From Anaspis maculata (Eukaryota; Arthropoda; Insecta; Coleoptera; Scraptiidae): a stretch of DNA of 64,000 bases. Position numbers and translations under genes: made by a program. The stretch covers positions 87,739,602 through 87,803,601 of the forward strand of contig OX421963.1 in the NCBI GenBank assembly GCA_949128115.1, written 5' to 3'. The notes under the pieces were generated by a model. It ran no database searches, was not told the origin of the DNA, and was given only the letters and a program-made list of their open reading frames with translations. Positions 11,150-21,944 of the stretch are shown here, piece by piece (positions within the stretch are counted from its first letter, which is position 1; every line of letters begins with the position of its first letter).

Positions 11150-11448
11150 TAGCAGGTTTCTTTCCGTGGGGTTTTTCTATAACGATAACAATGATGACGA
11201 TAACAACGAAAAAGTACTGTAAGATTTACATCTTTGGATCAGTGTGGGATTTATCAGTGGGGTTTTGTTTCGATGGCTTTCTCATTTCATCCCTCTTCCC
11301 GGGGCATCACTGCACGATAGTAGATGCCCCAGTACTAAGAGACGCGTGAAAAAGTCCATCTGACCCAGTGCGGATTTGAACCCGGGACCCTCGCCTTTGA
11401 AAGCAGGGCCGAGCTCACCGTGCTACCAACTGGATTAATAACTGTCTA
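11150..11448 (-). mobile_element. tRNA-derived SINE
   Basis: On the minus strand, TAATCCAGTTGGTAGCAC resembles the D-arm/A-box of a tRNA, and GTCCCGGGTTCAAATCCGC, 45 bases on, matches the T-arm/B-box. Between them a degenerate anticodon arm is visible. The acceptor stem does not pair, so it is not an intact tRNA gene. The unrelated body continues towards 11150. This is the standard structure of tRNA-headed SINEs, transcribed by RNA polymerase III. Confidence 0.65.
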
Positions 11449-11451
11449 AAG

Positions 11452-11541
11452 GATTCAAAATAGTTTATTTATTCAAAAGGTATGACACTTTGAATGTGAC
11501 TGTATTTTTTGGGTGGACCATTTCAATTGGCGAGCACTTTA
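11452..11541 (-). repeat. Inverted terminal copy of repeat C
   Basis: The reverse complement reads AAGTGCTCGCCAATTGAAAT and continues through the CACATTCAAAGTG phrase, matching the first ~85 bases of repeat C (9207 and 9670). It faces them, so 9207-11541 has inverted ends. Confidence 0.85.
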
Positions 11542-11829
11542 GGTACAATGGGCTCGATAAAATAATGCCGGAATTATTCATAGCCCAGGCATTTCAGGTG
11601 AAGTTTTGGTCAAACCTTGAAATAAATATGTCTAAGCAATGCTAAACAACATACGAAAAGCTCCCGTCTAGTCAGTCACAGATGTTTTGAGCAAGAAAAA
11701 GGAATAAGTGCCGCAAAATCTCGTAGCGCCTAATTGAGAGACGATGGATAACTCTAACTACAGACCTAATTTGACACTTTTCTTCTGTTGCTGCCTGTCG
11801 AATTTGGTTTTATTCCGTCCAATAGATTT

Positions 11830-12035
11830 CAAGTAATTGAATGGCAAAGTTTTGAATTTGAATATTTTTCAATATTTGACATAATGACAGATAGAGAAGT
11901 ACTTTCAACTGTTCTGAATACCGTTTTTCAAAGGCTTTCAAACGACATATTCCATGTGGAGTTTCGTGAAATAAAGATCCGGCCGGTTTGTCTTTCTGTC
12001 TGTCTGTCTGTCCGTCCGTCGGTCTGTCCGTGCGT
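11830..12035 (+). repeat. Repeat D copy 1 with TCTG/TCCG microsatellite
   Basis: The segment 11830-11980 (GTAATTGAATGGCAAAGTTT... to TTTCAAACGACATATTCCA) matches 19745-19900 with many differences. It is followed at 11990-12035 by an imperfect TCTG/TCCG tetranucleotide array. Copy 2 has a related CAGACAGATAGACAGAC array further away. The open frames on both strands here are by-products of the microsatellite. Confidence 0.7.
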
Positions 12036-13645
12036 TTTTTTCAAATTGCTCTGCAATAAATTCCAGGAATTCCCAGTGCCACAATTGAAACAAAAAACTG
12101 GGAACATCAAAGAATGATTGACGCTCAAATTTCCCGCAAAACCGCTCGCCATCATCACCGTCGTTACGCGGCATAATTCAATATTCCGCACGCCAGAAAA
12201 CAAACGGCCATCAGCCATCCCCCTCTCCCAACTTGAAACATTTTTCTAATTACAGAGCAAAAAGCGAAATAACGCAATATTTCATTTTAATTCCGTGACG
12301 CCTGCAGGCTTCCGGACGAGCAGAGCGAAGAGAAGAAGACAAAAATGGCATCCAGGCTCCCATCGTTTAAAAAGTTTCGCTTGGAGCTTCACGAAACGGC
12401 AATTTGAAATTCTTTGACTGTGTTCGCGGTGCGGGTACAAGTGTGCGGTACTACCATGAGCACAAAGTATTTACGGCACGGAATAATGGCTTTATTAGTG
12501 CAATACGTTATCTAGAACAGCGCTAAACGGCATTTTACAGGAGTCTTTGTGATGTGCAAAAACTGCCCACACGCCGACATCATGGAACTCTGTTTATTAT
12601 TTGTGTGTGTATGTTGTACGATACGATAGAATTGCGATATCGCGCTTGATTTACGGGCTTCTGATGTGAAACACGCGACTTCTGCTGTCACGACGTCGCC
12701 GGTCGCAGTGGGAAATCCGCGGGCGCCCATAAGCGTCGCGACGCCAGCCGGATTCGAGGCATTAATAATATTCTAGTGAGTATATCTAGGGTCGATCTAG
12801 GGGTAGATTTGAGCCTCGATCCGAGCCGATTACCCGTACGAGGTGCAGATAGGACATGCCATTTGTTTAAACGTAACAACCTTTTGTTGTTCTCACCGGT
12901 CCGCTGACACTTTGACAGTTCGGAGCATAACCCAAATTGCCGTAGAGCCTGAATAAGATGTGAAAGTTCGTACAGAAACACACTGATTTTGTGCAACAGG
13001 TTTATGTGAATCTATTATTTTTACAGAGGATGGTAGCAATGAGAAATCGTATTATGCCTGTGTCGTGAAGGCACCGAAAAAAAGACAAATGGGTGCGTGA
13101 CTATAGTCACCCACATATAGTCACCCTTGGAAGAAGTGAAACTTCTAGAGGTATGAATCAAATAGCGAACAACGTTCGAAGAGGTATTCTCTTCGTACTC
13201 TCGCTCCCGACTCGCTCCGCTCCCCAACGGTTTGTACCGTCTTGTTGTTTTTTTTAGATAATGAGTCATCTCTAATGATAGATATACTTACGACACGATT
13301 TGTTTGCGATTAGTCTCTTTTTGTTCTTTTTTTCGCTGCGCTCGGCGCTTAAACTTTCATACTCCGTCACCTCAAGTCTCACTTAGATATACTTCTTATG
13401 CAATAAATATCTATTCTCATCTATGATATTTTCCACAAAGTATGAAAATGTCATTATTGGTAAACCCCGGCAAAAATTTTAAACGAAAAAATTACAATCA
13501 ATCGTCCAGAAATTGTAAATTCTGGCCGCTGAAAATAAAAACGTTTGCCATTTGATACTTCTGCACTGACGCTCACCTACCTTCTTTTGACATTAAATTT
13601 TGTTCCTATTAGTTGGAAAACAGTTTATTATTACAGTCTATCCGT
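12036..13645. other. No gene seen
   Basis: A GC-richer patch at 12280-12370 contains ATG GCA TCC in a strong context (AAAATGG) at 12344, but only 20 codons follow to a stop. A small palindrome (GTGACTATAGTCAC) lies near 13087. The minus-strand frames 12688-12996 and 13021-13269 have no recognisable domain. Confidence 0.45.
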
Positions 13646-13757
13646 GTGATCAATTGAATTTCTAATTCAGGCAGGCTGTGCCCCAGACAAATGCAGCTTC
13701 GCACCTCTGTTTTCGACCAAGCCCCAGCCTGCCTGAATCAAGGATTCAATTGATTAC
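13646..13757. mobile_element. Small palindromic MITE
   Basis: Two 33-base arms, GTGATCAATTGAAT...CAGGCAGGCTG and its reverse complement, about 28 of 33 bases pairing, around a 45-base loop. Total 112 bases. No coding. Confidence 0.75.
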
Positions 13758-14409
13758 ATGATACATTAGAGCAATGGAGTGCGTTTCGAAACTCCACACG
13801 GCGCCGGCGCGCTCGGGCATGTGAAAATTGTTTCTAAATGCCGGGTAAAGTATAACGTACTGTTAAAGTTGGGTTATTTTCGGTTTCGTAAGTAGGCCCA
13901 AACAACTTTTCGCCCTGCTAAATACTGGGGCGTTTGGTTGTTTCCTTACGTCAAACGCGTCAAACGCGTCAAACTCAGTCAAGCTGCCATGTCAAAGCTG
14001 TGCGTAAAATTGCTGTCCATTATTTATTCATGTATTGTGATATTTTTATTTTGCAATTTGCAAAAACAATTGACAAATCATTTGACAAATGACAGTTTCC
14101 TTCCATTGCAACGTTTTGGGCGTTCGAAAAGCGGGGTAACAAAGAATGTGACGTCACATGTTGTAATGAACACTCCGACCGGGCGTACACTCTGGAATAC
14201 GAAAGGCAGCCTTGATACATTGTAAGAAATCCCTGTAAGATGGAAATTTGTATATTCGATGGTAGAGGTCGCTTTATTAACGACACTACAGTCTCTCTAG
14301 ACACTACAGTAGCGCCGGAGAATTACAAAAATTATTTAATCATTTTTTCATTGCAAATGACACGCTCGCGTAAGTTAGAATTAATCGATTAGATCAAACT
14401 TTTGTTTAT

Positions 14410-14631
14410 GATGGAAGGGGGAGTTCTAAGTCACTGATCAAGTGCACATGCAACTGCTTGGCACTGAACGCCCCCTGAGACAGATCATAGAGCATTGAAA
14501 CTCAGTACAAGGAGTGAGAGGGATGTTTCTCATCTTTTCATAATACAATAAGCCCGACCGTCTGCCCCCACGCCGCTCCCGTTCTATTTTCCTCTCTCAA
14601 ATTTCACTGATTGGCACTGAACGCCTCCTTA
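14410..14631 (+). repeat. ~153-bp satellite, left remnant
   Basis: One full unit and part of another of the repeat found in tandem at 21945-22870. Shared phrases are CACTGAACGCC(C/T)CCTTAG, AATA(A)GCCCGACCGTCTGCC, CACGCCGC and TTTCACTGATTGGCACTG. The array stops at CCTCCTTA, where the 7.3-kb inverted-repeat block begins. Confidence 0.85.
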
Positions 14632-14668
14632 GGCCCGTATTCATAGTCAAATCTTATGTCTTAAGACG

Positions 14669-14759
14669 GGTGCGTCGGCTTGTTCCGACTTATCATTGCT
14701 CCGACTCTCGCTTGGTCCGACCTTGGGTTGGCATCACTGGAGATGAAGTGAGGCTTCTG
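14669..14759 (+). repeat. Sub-terminal inverted repeat, left copy
   Basis: Contains GCGTCGGCTTGTTCCGACTT and ends GATGAAGTGAGGCTTCTG. The same ~91 bases occur, reverse-complemented and with no difference I can see, at 21314-21404. Followed by CAGTGGCGTAG, a phrase like the ends of hAT-type elements. Confidence 0.9.
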
Positions 14760-15177
14760 GTACGTTCTGCAGTGGCGTAGCCCCAGCCGTTTGGGGCAGG
14801 GCATAGACCGGGCGCGGGCAGAGCATACAAGGGCAGTGGCATCGGCATCACGTGACTGTCATGAGGACCCTGGCCTGGAGTGAAGAATCAACAAACCGGC
14901 ACTTTGCATTAGGTAAACATCGCCGTTTACCTCGGGGGTGCCATGAGGATTCGCTATTCTGGGATAACATAAACCATATACTTATCACATAAACATAAAC
15001 AGAGGCGGTGGTATGGACTCCCGTAATGTGTTCAGCTTTGTGAAGAAGATGTAGGTAAATTTACTTTCAAAAACCAGTACCTAGATAAAACCGCATAATA
15101 TGGAGGCATTCTGAACCTATACCTATCTGCATGGCTTTCAAAAGAAGTACCCACACTTGTTGTTCGCCTTACTTTCT

Positions 15178-15455
15178 ATTCCTTGACAGAAATTCACCAT
15201 TCAGGTCTTTTTGGGAAGTTACAAGAATGTATTTTGGTTTGAGCTTATAGACATTTTCAAAATCCAAAAAAATTCAAGTTTTGAAAAAATTATTTTCCTA
15301 TTATAAAAATGTTTGTAGGCTCAAACTAAAGTACCTACATCCTTGTAGCTTTCCAAAAAGACCTGAATGGTAAATTTCTTTCTTAGAAAAAACCCACACG
15401 GATTGATTCCGCAATAATGTCTTTATTTCACCAATATAAATAACTTTGTCCTTAA
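15178..15455. mobile_element. Foldback element family A, copy 2
   Basis: Same palindromic structure as 7955-8275: GTATTTTGGTTTGAGCTTAT, then AATCCAAAAAAATTCAAG, then GTAGGCTCAAACTAAAGTAC and the GGATTGATTCCGCAA right arm ending ACTTTGTCCTT. The outer ~60 bases of the left arm are missing, replaced by unrelated DNA ending CTTTCTATT. Confidence 0.85.
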
Positions 15456-15859
15456 ATGTAAAATAGTTATTTCATCAGCGACCATTGCAGCTAGAATCGA
15501 TAACGACCAATTTTTACATGGAGCCAAAGTAATCAACACCGCCTGACGGAAAAGAGAAATATAGGGTCATTTATCGCAGACAGGTAGGACTCAAGGCGAA
15601 GACAGCAAAGCTTTTGGTTTTGTCTGCAGCAATCATTTGGTTACCTACTCTAGTTACTTCTAGTTCCTAGTCCTAGTCCTAGTCCTCTAGTAAGATTAGT
15701 TGGTTAGTTAGTAGTAGGTGGTACTAAAGTAGGTACCAACCAGACCCAGTTGGAGTTTTGTTTGTCATGCGAAATTTTTTATGGGGAGGGGGGGGCATCT
15801 GAGAGTCACTCATCTAGTTTGGAGTAGTATATATTGTATGTGGCGGATTTACCCGTTCA

Positions 15860-16134
15860 GTCAGCTTATTTATGGTGCGATTCTCTAAAAAATTACATTC
15901 CATAAAGGCTCTGTTACGTTGTTATTATCTAAGCAACAGCCAATGGCCGATACGGATTTTTACATAACAGAGCGTTTATGGAATGTTATTTTTTACAGAA
16001 TAGCACCAAGTTTTTAGTCGCAAGTTTTAATTTCAGCCGTAAGCGCAGCACCGCTTATTGGCTGTTCTGAGGAGGCTGGTTCGTAAGAGCTGCGCTTACG
16101 ACGAAAATTAAAACTTGCTGCTAAATAAGCTGAC
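15860..16134. mobile_element. Outer MITE, interrupted near its left end
   Basis: The right arm read in reverse is GTCAGCTTATTTAGCAGC then AAGTTTTAATTTTCG then CGTAAGCGCAGC. On the left the same order occurs but is split: GTCAGCTTATTTA at 15860, then a 134-base insert, then GCAAGTTTTAATTTC and CGTAAGCGCAGC at 16020. The insert is itself a MITE (15874-16007). Confidence 0.8.
15874..16007. mobile_element. Inner MITE nested in the 15860 MITE
   Basis: 46-base arms starting GGTGCGATTCTCTAAAAAA and GGTGCTATTCTGTAAAAAA (right arm reversed), about 41 of 46 bases pairing, around a ~40-base centre. The end GGTGCTATTCTGTAAAAAA recurs in the MITE at 54618-54760, whose interior is different. Confidence 0.85.
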
Positions 16135-17009
16135 AGAACGCACCTTTAGAGGTCCCCAAGGGGGGTCTGGGGGAGGGGGGCGTGCCGCGCAGAATTTTTT
16201 TGCGGATAATAATATGAATGTTGATAGTAATAAGTGTTTTTTAGTCAACAGTCGACACAAAACAGGTAATCAAAATTTAATTCAAAAGCAAATGAAAATG
16301 GAAAAAGATGTAAAACAGATTTTTTCAAGGTTAAAAAAAGTGGGGGAGAAGGGCCCTCTCCCAACAGTTTTCGCGTGGGCCCTCAGCCACCTAGCTAGGC
16401 CGCTACGCCACTAAACTCGGGTTACATAAATACACATTATATACCGAGCATTATTATATACCAATCAATCATCATTAATATTATTATATGAAGAAAAAAT
16501 GAAAAATTAATACATATAAAACAAAGCCCTGCTCGAACTCTCAAACAGAGGCCTCTTGTTTTGTGAATGAAGTAGGTATATAAAGTGAAGTTGAGAATGT
16601 GCAGGTTTGAAGTAATGAGACTGAAAGGGCGGAAGGGGGGGGAGGGGCAGGGCCCAGAAACTAGCATACATCGATTTAAGAAAAAATCTTACAAACTTCA
16701 AATTTACAAAAATGAAGTGAAAAAAACAGTCATGAAAAGGGGCCTTTGCTGGGCCCCTTTGATAGCGCGCGTTAGGCCCTGGGCGCGCGTTCACTGCGCC
16801 CATGGGTAAATCCCCCAAATTATATCTGTGGGACACAGATGACCGAATGTGATTGATTCATATTTTATGTCAAGTTCCTTGTGGCGTGAACCCGAGCGTG
16901 AACCCTACCCTACTAACGTCATCCACTTCCTATAACCTCTAACTTATACTGCGAAGGGGCAAATTATATGCTCTTTCCTTCCTTTCTCAAGAAACAGTCC
17001 TAGCTCGAA

Positions 17010-18700
17010 AATGCGGGGCTTTCATGAAAAATCTAACGGTACTTTATTCTTCAAGATGAGACGACGGATCATTTGATTGTGCCGATTCCCGAAAATTCAG
17101 AAGATTATAGTGACACCAGGACCGAGCCAAAGCAGGGGTCGCAAGGCCGTTTTTTCTTCACATGTCGCAGACTTTTTGGGTTTCAGAAACGACAATCGTA
17201 GTTGGAATATTCACAGTTGGGTCAATCCCTCCTATATTTGCAGAAGAACCCCGAATTTTTCGATTCCGACTGGCCGAAAAATGGAAATTACACTCCGTAC
17301 TCCGAGTTGCACTCGCTCCGAGCCGTTATGCCGATGCCGTCGCCATTAACAGCCATTAAAGGAGTCGCTGTGTGCTGTGATGACATGACCATGGTATCTT
17401 CACGTTCACGAAAACGATTTTCCCGGTTATCGAGACCATCGCGTACAGATGCGCTCTAGAAAACTTTAGCATCAGGTACTTGAAGGACAATTTTCGGTGG
17501 TACTGAAGCTGAGATAAACCGATAAATCTTCTGAAAGTCTAAATTTGCAAAAAACAGTGCTAACTTGAAAATGCGGGCTTTAATAAAAAATCTCCTAACG
17601 GCACTTTATCCTCCAAATGAAACGGCGGATCAAGCCATGGTACCGATTCCCAAAAATTTTCACGAATAATGACACCAGGGTCGGGCTAAGGGCTCCGGAG
17701 TCGATTTTTTTGACATTTCGCAGACTTTGTAGCCTCGAAAGCGACATTCGACGACGCAATTTCCATAATTAGGTCAATTCCTTACATATTTGCAAAACAA
17801 ACGAAATTTTTCGGGTTCAGCTGACTGAAAATATGACCTGGTCGTTCTAAAAATACAGATCTCATTTTTTTCTTGAATGAGCCTATATTGAACGCAAAAA
17901 AAATTGCGGTCAAAAAAACCCGAAAATTTCATGGATCTCAGGTGCTGAAAGGTCTACCGAGCAATTTTTTAGGGAAAATTTCGAAATTACCAATTTTTTT
18001 CGAAAAAAAAACTTTGCAAATCGAAAACGCAGGCTCTAATCAAAAATCTTCTAACGGCATTTTATTCTCCAAATGAGACAAGAGATCATTCGATTCTGCC
18101 GATTTACGAAAATTCTCACGACAGGGTTCTCGCTAGTCAATGGAGTCAAATTTCTTTGACTTTTTCCCTGATTTTACAGACCATGGATGGTCGTGAGTTT
18201 TTCCTGACTACTGAGTAAAGAAATTCTCAAGCACCTAATAAAAGAAATAGTTGTGGGTAGCAGGTAAAATAAAGCGATGAATTTTTTCGGCAAACACAAA
18301 ACATGTTAACTGCATGATTGATGACTAGGAGCGATAACAGATTTGAAAAATGAAAAAAAAGTTGCTCAGTTTACGAATTCCCTGACCCTCAGAAAAAAAC
18401 CTTGACTTTTTCATTTTTTTTTTTTCAAAATTTCATGACATTTCCTGACCAAAATTTTCAAATAGTGAATTCTCCAGGTTTTCCAGATTAGCGGGAGCCC
18501 TGCACGATTAATGATACCAGAGCTGACCAAAGGGCTCCGGGGCCGGACAAAAAAAAATAAATTCAACTTGAAAACGCGGGCTTAGATCAAAAATCTTCTA
18601 GAATAAGCCCTTTATTCTTCATTTTCACACGATACCAGGGTGGGCCGCCAGGCTCCGGGGTAATTTTTTCCACATTTCGCTGACTTGTGGCTTCAAAAAC
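17010..18700 (+). repeat. Four diverged copies of a long-period repeat
   Basis: Related segments begin near 17010, 17565, 18025 and 18567. Shared phrases are AATGCGGG(G)CTTT, AAAAATCT(C/T)CTAACGG, CACTTTAT(T/C)CTCCAAATGA, GACACCAGG and CATTTCGCAGACTTT. Copies 1 and 2 are about 275 bases; copies 3 and 4 are shortened. Spacing is roughly 460-555 bases. No convincing coding frame. Confidence 0.7.
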
Positions 18701-19744
18701 GACACTGCAACATTTTATTCCAGCATTTTCGGTTTTTCCGTTCTTTCGAGTTTTTCATCTTTTCGGGGGTATCTTCGCCCATTTTTGGAATTACCAGACA
18801 GTGAAATCGTACTTTGAACCTTATATTATTCTTCTGTTCATAGATCCCCTGTTGTGAAATAACTCTAGCTCTCACTCCAGCTCGTTATTTGTTTTAGCTT
18901 CTACCGTTAAAAAAATCGGCTGTGTCACCCCAAAACTTTTCCGACTAGTACCCAGGAACCTCTGGAATTTTTTTTCGAAACGCCCCTCCGGGTGGAAAGT
19001 TAGAATTAGAAAGAGAGATTGAAAATAATTTGCAAGAAATTGAAAATTTTGCCAGGAAAATTTGAATTTTCCGGGAAAACATCAAATCTTATTCCAAATC
19101 ATTGTAAAAATAATCAATTAAAAGCTTCACTCCAAGCTCCATCATTCAAGTCCGGTTTCGAAAACCCAGGCCGGTTTTACATTCTCAACCGGAAAATTCT
19201 CGTGAAGTTGAGAAAAAATTGTTGGAGAATGTTCATGACCCAGTTACCCCCTGTTTAAAATAGCACTGAAAATCTGTTCACGGGAGAAAAAGTTGGAAAA
19301 TTTTAAGTTTTTCCAGAGAGGAAAACTCGAAAACCGTAGGTCCGTTCTCAAAAGTTTTTCTTCCAAAAATTAATTCAATCTTTTTTTCAAGTTTAATTCC
19401 CGGCATGTCTGCACCTAAAATCAATATTTCGTGGGGCTCACACTGCATGTCAAAGTCTGCATTGCAGTTTTATCAAATTCACGAAATGTGCTAATTTCAT
19501 TGTGGAAAAATTACCGTAAGAAAACTGGTACCGTGTTGATTTTGAAAATGGGTCTACACGACGCTCAATTCCATCTACTTTCGATATCAGTTGGAATTTT
19601 TCAAAAAAAGTCGATCCCCGCGAGTGGGAATGAATTTTCGAGATCAAAAAGCGAGTCCTCCTGGTCAAAACACAGGTGAAATGCCCCTCTCGGTAATATA
19701 ACTTTTTTTGTTGTGTTGCTTCCTGCCAAAATTTAATTCCAATA

Positions 19745-20290
19745 TCCATCGGATAGGTTTTAAATATAATTGAATGATGAAGTTTTGAATTTTGACATTT
19801 TCCATTATTCGACATAACAGATAGGACAATACATTCAACTGTGCTGAATACAATTTTTCAGGCCTTTCAAATGACATATTGCAAGTCGAGATCCGTGGGA
19901 TATATAGCTTCTGACATTTGTTGATAGTGAACAGTTCTGTTTGACAGATGACAGTCAAAAACTATTGGGCTCATTCCACGGAAAAACCATGTCTGCATAC
20001 CAAATTTCAAGTCTAAGTATGTCACAAATTCTTGAGACAGGAAGAGTTGAGGTGTACTCTGCTTTGGTAAAATTTTTGAAGAGGAAGAGTCGTTCAACAT
20101 ATAACGTTTTTAATTTTGCAGGTCTGAACTTGATTGCGTTTGTTTATGAGTCCTATATTTTCTTCTGGTTTTAATTAGTGTAATGGCTAATAGGACAAAC
20201 CAGTCCTAAGGCAAAAAAAAAGTTGATCGTATCAACGGTTTCGCAGTTACCGTGAGAGATTACAGACACACAGACAGATAGACAGACATC
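19745..20290 (+). repeat. Repeat D, copy 2
   Basis: 19745-19900 resembles 11830-11980 (both contain TTTCAA(A/T)(C/T)GACATATT and GACATAA(T/C). It continues through CAGTTCTGTTTGACAGATGAC to an imperfect CAGACAGATAGACAGAC array at 20265-20290. Probably a longer copy of the same non-autonomous element. Confidence 0.6.
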
Positions 20291-20299
20291 ATTCTGGAA

Positions 20300-21313
20300 A
20301 TGGTCTTAGTCGTCTTGGGGGACCTCCAAATGGATATATCCGTGGAAATCTCAAAAACTTTTTTCTGCACGATTACAATATGTACTTACTTTCCCTTCCA
20401 TGTTGGTGGGGGGGAGGGGGTCGGAAAAGTATAAAAGAAAGGACGTCAAATTAGGTGGTTTTGGCATGTTTCTGGCATGTTTCTGGCAAATTGTTTCGTA
20501 TTATGCGTTCAGCTTTTATTTTCACCAAAGCAGGCGAGTCTAGTGTGTGATGTGTGACAGAATCCACCTTGTAAGAGCGCATATTTTTGGAATTGATAAG
20601 CCGCTTTTACAGAACTTCGTATGTCGCTGGCCAATAGGATTCGATCCGCCTGTACTCCCCTACCTCCCTCCATAACTCCCCGCGACACGAGTTTCTGTCG
20701 TCGTGTCGTTCAAATTATTCAACTACATACAGTGGAGTGGGGGGATTGTCGCCGGCGACAAACGAAGTTCTGTAAAGCCGCCAATAAGCATTAGGTATTC
20801 TGTGTGATAAAGGGTATTATAGTTACTATACTCTTTTAAAAAGACGTATGATCACCCGTGATTATCACACTCTTCCGTGTGGTTTCCTTCGAAAACCAGT
20901 CGTGTGACAATACTGCATACGACCTACAAGTTGGGGCTAAGACCGCCGTAAGTGCGGTTACTATAGCAACGGGCGCAACGGCCAATCAGACTGCTCTATT
21001 TGGCAAGTTACGCCGTCCTAACTTTTGCGCCTGGAACTTGGTATCGAGCCCTTATCTATTAATACGATTCTGGCCAATAAATCGGGCATGCATGCGCCAC
21101 TCAAAGGCAGTGAAGCCAAACCTTTCTCAAAAGCAGCTCCCGGGAATGAGGTCCCTCGATCAGGGACACCGTCCAGCTTAAAATGAGAGATACTTTAATA
21201 ACTTTCTCTGGACGGTCCTCTATCTGGCTCATGTATTTCGCGTAATCTGGCGACCAAACGCAGGAAGCATAATCAGGCCCTCCCCTTCGCTACGCCACTG
21301 GCCATTGCCTGTG
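20300..21313. other. No gene seen
   Basis: Includes G-rich DNA at 20405-20425 and a 107-residue plus-strand frame (20858-21181) with no recognisable domain. GCTACGCCACTGG at 21289 is the inverted counterpart of CAGTGGCGTAGC at 14771. Confidence 0.5.
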
Positions 21314-21404
21314 CAGAAGCCTCACTTCATCTCCAGTGATGCCAACCCAAGGTCGGACCAAGCGAGAGTCGGAGCAATGATAAGTCGGAACAAGCCGACG
21401 CACC
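21314..21404 (-). repeat. Sub-terminal inverted repeat, right copy
   Basis: Reverse complement of 14669-14759 over about 91 bases, with no visible mismatch. Beyond it the sequences differ (CCTTATTCACTTTTGAAACG here). Confidence 0.9.
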
Positions 21405-21578
21405 CCTTAAGACGACCTTATTCACTTTTGAAACGCTGATTTTTTCCAAACACAACCTTGAGAAGATGTAAGTGTATTTGATTATGCTATTAAATATTCT
21501 CAAGATGATAACTATCTGTATAAAACCATCTTAGTTCAAGCCTGTGTATGAATAAACATGATCTCAAGACCACCTTAT

Positions 21579-21912
21579 ATACCGAGAGTTCATAAATTAA
21601 ATGGGTCAAGGTCAAGGGTGCCTGTGAATTCAAAAACGTCAGTCGAAACTAGCGTAATCCTTTTGTAATAAATTTGTCAAACTTATAAGTGCACGAGAAT
21701 ACTTCAAGTTCTAAAATACTCCTCGATCATGTAGGTTTTGTGGCCTGCCGTGAAAACCACATTTAAAATGTTCTGGAAACGAAAACTGCGACTGGTTTGA
21801 CAAATTACGATAACCAAAAAATTACAGACATCAAATGAACGATGCTAGTTCCGACAGATGTTTTCAAATTCACAGGCACCCTTGACCCATTTAATTTATG
21901 AACGCTCGGTAT
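21579..21912. mobile_element. MITE family E, full copy
   Basis: Inverted arms of about 70 bases: TACCGAGAGTTCATAAATTA on the left and TACCGAGCGTTCATAAATTA on the right (reversed), both leading into the GTGCCTGTGAATT and GTCG(A/G)AACTAGC phrases. TATA flanks both ends, suggesting a TA-type target. It sits inside the right terminus of the 7.3-kb block, splitting it. A half copy occurs at 23370. Confidence 0.85.
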
Positions 21913-21944
21913 AAGATCTGACTATAAATACGGACCTATAATAG

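Larger units (their letters stand above)
14632..21936. mobile_element. 7.3-kb block with terminal inverted repeats inside a satellite
   Basis: The left end GGCCCGTATTCATAGTCAAA and the right end (reverse complement) GGTCCGTATTTATAGTCAGA match at 22 of the first 25 bases. Satellite DNA lies directly outside both ends (TTA on the left, TATA on the right, so the target duplication is unclear). Inside, a second inverted pair is identical over about 91 bases (14669-14759 and 21314-21404). No transposase frame was found; contents are nested MITEs and repeats. Terminal CCCGTATTCATAG-type sequences occur in Harbinger-like MITEs, but that assignment is inference. It could also be two MITEs of one family trapping unrelated DNA. 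Confidence 0.6.

Noticed and set aside
11350..11440. Intact tRNA gene
   Set aside because: A- and B-box-like sequences exist but acceptor and anticodon stems do not pair; better explained as a SINE head.
11928..12218. Overlapping frames rich in Asp-Arg-Gln-Thr repeats
   Set aside because: Direct translation of a TCTG/TCCG microsatellite, not a gene; the array is also not a CRISPR array (no spacers).
12344..12406. 20-codon ORF with strong start context as a first exon
   Set aside because: The frame ends at TGA without a donor at a sensible position; the GC-rich context alone is not enough.
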